Source: Mesorhizobium jarvisii
Lineage (GTDB): Bacteria > Pseudomonadota > Alphaproteobacteria > Rhizobiales > Rhizobiaceae
Assembly: GCF_003601985.1 (NCBI RefSeq)
Contig: NZ_QZXA01000003.1
Location: 186,001-250,000 of the forward strand
Length of the DNA stretch: 64,000 nucleotides
Direction: 5' to 3'
Shown: positions 60,855 through 64,000 of the stretch, in pieces
Layout: every line of letters starts with the position of its first letter
Position numbering within the stretch: position 1 is the stretch's first letter
Made by a program: the position numbers and the translations under genes
Notes under the pieces: generated by a model
Told to the model about the DNA's origin: nothing
Database searches by the model: none
The model's input: only the letters and a program-made list of their open reading frames with translations

Positions 60855-61922
60855 TTATAGCGGCAGGCCCGTCGCCTTGTCGAACAGATGGATGTTGCCG
60901 GGATCGACCGAGACCGGCAGCAGGTCACCCGGCTTGACCGGCACCCTGTCGCGGAACACGGCGCGCACCGTATCGGTGCCGATGGCGCCATAGACATGGG
61001 TCTCGGAGCCCGTCGGCTCGACGACATCCACCTTGAGCGCCATGGCATCGGCGGCCTCACCGATGATGAAGTGCTCGGGCCGGATGCCGGCCTCCACCGC
61101 ATTGCCAGCCGGTGCCGCCTTGCCGGCAAGCGCAAGCCGTCCGCCGCCGGCCGATTCGAACCAGCTTTTCTCGGGCGTCGCCTTGAGGGCGCCGGAGACA
61201 AAGCTCATCGACGGCGAGCCAAGAAAGCCGGCGACGAACTTGTTGGCCGGCCGGTCATAGAGTTCGAGCGGGGCGCCGACCTGCTGGATCCGGCCGCGGT
61301 CCATCACGACGATGCGGTCGGCCATGGTCATGGCTTCGATCTGGTCGTGGGTGACATAAACGATGGTCGATTTCAGCCGCTGGTGCAGCGCCTTGATCTC
61401 GGTGCGCATCTGGACGCGCAACTGCGCGTCGAGATTGCTGAGCGGCTCGTCGAACAGGAACACCGAGGGTTCGCGCACGATGGCGCGGCCCATGGCGACA
61501 CGCTGACGCTGGCCGCCCGAGAGCTGGCGGGGGTAGCGGTCGAGATAGGAGAAGAGGTTGAGCACCCCGGAGGCCCTCTTGACCTTGTCGTCGATGGCGG
61601 CACGGCTCTCGCCACGGATCTTCGGGCCGAAGCCGATATTGTCGGAGGCCTTCAAATGCGGGAACAGCGCATAGGACTGGAACACCATGGCGATGTTGCG
61701 CTGCTGCGGCGGCAGATCGTTGGCGCGCGTGCCGCCGATCATGAGGTCGCCGTAACTGATCGTCTCCAGGCCGGCCAGCATGCGCAGCAAGGTCGACTTG
61801 CCGCAGCCGGACGGGCCGACCAGCACCACGAACTCGCCGCTCCTGATGTCGAGGTTGATGTCCTCGAGGATCTTGTGCTGGCCAAAGGATTTCGACAGGT
61901 TGCGAAACAGGACGTCGGTCAT
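60855..61922 (-). CDS. Sugar ABC transporter ATP-binding protein (MalK/UgpC-like)
   Basis: A 355-residue ATPase: Walker A GPSGCGKST at 36-44, 'NIAMVFQSYALFPHL', signature 'LSGGQRQRVAMGRAIV', Walker B 'VFLFDEPLSNLD', 'VTHDQIEAMTMADRIVVM', and a C-terminal MalK-type regulatory domain (about 235-355, 'AGIRPEHFIIGE'). The ATG at 61922 has GGGAG ahead; an overlapping GTG at 61928 is possible. It pairs with the binding protein at 62876 and permeases that must lie beyond the window. Confidence 0.92.
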   Translation of the reverse strand: MTDVLFRNLSKSFGQHKILEDINLDIRSGEFVVLVGPSGCGKSTLLRMLAGLETISYGDLMIGGTRANDLPPQQRNIAMVFQSYALFPHLKASDNIGFGPKIRGESRAAIDDKVKRASGVLNLFSYLDRYPRQLSGGQRQRVAMGRAIVREPSVFLFDEPLSNLDAQLRVQMRTEIKALHQRLKSTIVYVTHDQIEAMTMADRIVVMDRGRIQQVGAPLELYDRPANKFVAGFLGSPSMSFVSGALKATPEKSWFESAGGGRLALAGKAAPAGNAVEAGIRPEHFIIGEAADAMALKVDVVEPTGSETHVYGAIGTDTVRAVFRDRVPVKPGDLLPVSVDPGNIHLFDKATGLPL

Positions 61923-61924
61923 GG

Positions 61925-62695
61925 TCACGCTCCCAATATGTCGTCGATGAATGGCAGGCAGCCGGCGGTCAGTCCGGCATCCACGGGCATCACTACGCCT
62001 GTTACGCCCGATGCACGGTCAGAGGCAAGGAAAGCCACGGCTTCAGCCACTTCCGAGGCGTTGACGATGCGGCCGAGCGGGTAGAGGCGCTTGAGCTTGC
62101 CCAGGATTTCCGGGTCCTTGGCCAGGCGATGGTCCCAGGCGGCGGTGCGGATCGATCCGGGACAGACGACATTGGCGCGCACGCCGCTGCGGCCGAGTTC
62201 GACGGCGATCGATTTGGCATAGGCGTTGATGCCGGCCTTGGCCGCGGCGTAGGCCGGATTGCCGAAATGCGCGATGGCGTTGACGGAGGAGATGAAGACG
62301 ACGCTGCCTGACCTGCGCGCCGCCATTGCCTTGACGATAGGGTCGGCGAAAGTCATCACCCCGGTCAGATTGAGGTCGAGCTCGTGCTCGATCCTGTCGG
62401 CATCGAGCGCGGAAATCGTCTCGGCGCGCGTCCAGCCGGCATTGTTGATCAGGATGTCGGGCACGCCGTCAATATCCAGCACGGCGGCGATCCCCGCCTC
62501 GATCGAAGCCCGGTCGAGAAGGTTGAAGACATGGCGCGAGGCAAGGTGCGGGCTTGCCAGCGCCTCCTGCGACTGGTCGCAGCCAACCACCCGGGCGCCC
62601 CTTCCGGCCAGCAATGCGACGATCGCCGAGCCAAGGCCGCCGCCGGCACCGGTGACGACGACAGTGCGGCCTTCGAATTCGGCTTTCGAAACCAC
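61925..62695 (-). CDS. SDR-family oxidoreductase (sugar/polyol dehydrogenase-like)
   Basis: A 256-residue short-chain dehydrogenase: TGAGGGLG cofactor loop (residues 15-22), 'ILINNAGWTRAETISALDADRIEHELDLNLTGVM', catalytic Ser in 'FISSVNAIAHFGNPAYAAAK' with Tyr and Lys of YAAAK, and 'NVVCPGSIRT'. 'VGCDQS' after strand 2 indicates NAD use. Being between a sugar transporter ATPase and the binding protein, it probably oxidises the imported sugar or polyol. The start is GTG at 62695 with GGGAGGAG ahead. It overlaps the ATPase start. Confidence 0.9.
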   Translation of the reverse strand: MVSKAEFEGRTVVVTGAGGGLGSAIVALLAGRGARVVGCDQSQEALASPHLASRHVFNLLDRASIEAGIAAVLDIDGVPDILINNAGWTRAETISALDADRIEHELDLNLTGVMTFADPIVKAMAARRSGSVVFISSVNAIAHFGNPAYAAAKAGINAYAKSIAVELGRSGVRANVVCPGSIRTAAWDHRLAKDPEILGKLKRLYPLGRIVNASEVAEAVAFLASDRASGVTGVVMPVDAGLTAGCLPFIDDILGA

Positions 62696-62748
62696 GGCGC
62701 TTGCTCCTCCCGCAGGTCAGGCAGATGTCGGCAGGCTACCGAAAGGAA

Positions 62749-62841
62749 TGTAATTAAGCAACATGATAATCCGCTTGCATGCCGTGAATTCCTCGATAAT
62801 GTAGGAAAGTCACATAAATCTTGTGCCTGTATCGGCACAAG
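62749..62841. promoter_or_regulatory. Divergent control region with inverted repeats
   Basis: The 180-base gap between the SDR and binding-protein genes contains CTTGTGCC-TGTATC-GGCACAAG (62820-62841, perfect 8-base arms) and two degenerate sites, TGTAATTAAGCAACA (62749-62763) and TGTAGGAAAGTCACA (62800-62814), that partly resemble RpiR/HexR-type TGTA..ACA operators. The perfect palindrome is certain; the protein that binds is not. Confidence 0.55.
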
Positions 62842-62875
62842 GAGCGCAAATGCGCGGAACAATGGGAGAGATCAG

Positions 62876-64000
62876 ATGAGCCTTGCCAAATGGACTGTCG
62901 GCCTGATGGCCGGAATGAGCATGCTGGCCTTCGCGGCGCAGGCGAATGCGGGTGAAGTACGCGTAACCGTCGCCGAATACAGCGCCAAGACCGGTCCGTA
63001 TTTCGAAGAGGTCAAGAAGGAGTTCGAGGCCAAGAACCCCGGCATCACCATAAAGTTCGAGGTCGTGCCGTGGGATGTGCTGCTGCAGAAGCTGACCACG
63101 GACATCACCGCCGGCACCAATGCGGATCTGTCGATCATCGGCACGCGCTGGCTGATCGACTTCGTCCAGCAGGGCGTCGCCGAACCGCTAGACAGCTACA
63201 TCACGCCAGACTTCAAGGGCCGCTTCATCGACACCTTCCTGTCGCCCTCGATCATGGACGGCAAGACCTACGGCTTGCCGATCGCCGCTTCGGCGCGCGC
63301 GATGTATTACAACAAGGAACTGTTCGAGAAAGCCGGCATCGCCAAGCCGCCGGCGACCTGGACCGAGCTGCAGGACGATGCCCGCAAGATCAAGGCGCTT
63401 GGATCCGGCGCCTTCGGGTTCGGCCTGCAGGGCAAGGAGATCGAGACCGACGTCTATTACTACTATGCGATGTGGTCGCAAGGCTCGGAAATCCTCAACA
63501 AGGACGGCACGTCGGGCCTCGGCACGCCGGGCGCGCTCGAAGCCGCCAAGCTCTACAAGTCGATGATCGACGAGGGGCTGACCGAACCAGGTGTGACCTC
63601 CAACAACCGGGAGGACGTGCAGAACCTGTTCAAGCAGGGCAAGGTCGGCATGATGATCACCGCGCCCTTCCTGTCCAACCAGATCAAGGACGAGGCGCCG
63701 AAGCTCAAATACGGCGTCGCCGCCATTCCGGCCGGCCCGACCGGGGCGCGCGGTACCTATGGCGTCACCGATTCCATGATCATGTTCAAGAACTCCAAGA
63801 ACAAGGATGAGGCCTGGAAGCTGATGGACTTCCTGTTCACCACGGAACAGCGCGCCAAGTTCACGCAAGGCGAAGGCTTCCTGCCGGTGAACAAGGAAGA
63901 GGCCAAGATGGATTATTACGTCAACAACGCCGATCTGGCCGCCTTCACCGCGCTGCTGCCCGACGCCCGCTTCGCGCCGGTCATCCCGGGCTGGGAAGAG
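62876..64000 (+). CDS. Sugar ABC transporter substrate-binding protein (family 1), 3' end beyond window
   Basis: An open frame of 375 codons with no stop before the window edge. The N terminus is a Sec signal peptide (hydrophobic to about residue 26, cleavage near 'AQANA'), and the mature part matches solute-binding family 1: 'TVAEYSAKTGPYFEEVKKEFEAKNPGITIKFEVVPWDVLLQKLTTDITAGTNADL', 'GLPIAASARAMYYNKELFEKAGI', 'LFKQGKVGMMITAPFL', 'AWKLMDFLFTTEQRAKFTQGEGFLPVNKE'. GGGAGAG precedes the ATG. About 30-50 residues are missing compared with relatives. It is divergent from the SDR-MalK-RpiR run. Confidence 0.92.
   Translation, partial: MSLAKWTVGLMAGMSMLAFAAQANAGEVRVTVAEYSAKTGPYFEEVKKEFEAKNPGITIKFEVVPWDVLLQKLTTDITAGTNADLSIIGTRWLIDFVQQGVAEPLDSYITPDFKGRFIDTFLSPSIMDGKTYGLPIAASARAMYYNKELFEKAGIAKPPATWTELQDDARKIKALGSGAFGFGLQGKEIETDVYYYYAMWSQGSEILNKDGTSGLGTPGALEAAKLYKSMIDEGLTEPGVTSNNREDVQNLFKQGKVGMMITAPFLSNQIKDEAPKLKYGVAAIPAGPTGARGTYGVTDSMIMFKNSKNKDEAWKLMDFLFTTEQRAKFTQGEGFLPVNKEEAKMDYYVNNADLAAFTALLPDARFAPVIPGWEE

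Overview
This window is high-GC DNA from an alphaproteobacterium of the order Hyphomicrobiales (Rhizobiales), most likely a Mesorhizobium or close relative. The evidence is the tsaD-gpsA-YciI-EVE block divergent from hemC-hemD-mitofilin-like-hemY, a MucR/Ros zinc-finger regulator, two RirA-type iron-responsive operators, many ABC uptake systems, and several rhizobial-style intergenic palindromic elements. Species assignment is inference; no rRNA or plasmid replication gene is present.

Layout. 1-11.8 kb: housekeeping genes (LysR tail, GT25 glycosyltransferase, DUF1761, methyltransferase, EVE, YciI, gpsA, tsaD on the minus strand; hemC, hemD, COG4223 protein, hemY, TerB-like, glutamine amidotransferase on the plus strand). 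11.4-15.2 kb: NIPSNAP, an MFS exporter with a striking operator, a class I/II aminotransferase and mucR. 15.2-20.8 kb: a minus-strand carbohydrate operon, GH15 glucoamylase, gnd, zwf and a ROK glucokinase, which reads as a route from alpha-glucan to glucose to the pentose phosphate branch. 21.0-25.5 kb: a ribose-type sugar ABC transporter, followed by a FadB-like bifunctional enzyme.

27.7-40.8 kb is an unusual amine-type catabolic locus. A minus-strand operon encodes a PotDBCA-like importer, a GT1-type glycosyltransferase, three tandem paralogous cupins and an aldehyde dehydrogenase. A divergent plus-strand operon encodes a GntR regulator, a second homologous glycosyltransferase, a PuuA-like glutamine synthetase and a PuuB-like FAD oxidase. 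41.0-44.8 kb: an IclR regulator divergent from a beta-ketoadipate CoA-transferase/thiolase operon, with a clear operator between them. 45.0-53.2 kb: a BMP-family ABC transporter interrupted by palindromic elements, an SDR, a 51-residue membrane protein, a luciferase-like flavoenzyme and a biuret-hydrolase-like cysteine hydrolase.

53.3-58.6 kb holds the most interesting part. An exbB-exbD-tonB operon has two exact TGA-N9-TCA boxes upstream. It converges on a minus-strand cassette: an XRE regulator, a previously easy-to-miss 31-codon peptide gene, a SagB/ThcOx-type peptide dehydrogenase and two small helical proteins. This looks like a minimal RiPP (ribosomally made, post-translationally modified peptide) locus with no YcaO cyclodehydratase. 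58.9-64.0 kb: tRNA-Ala(CGC), YggT and DUF167 genes, then an RpiR regulator, MalK-type ATPase and SDR divergent from a sugar-binding protein that runs off the window end.
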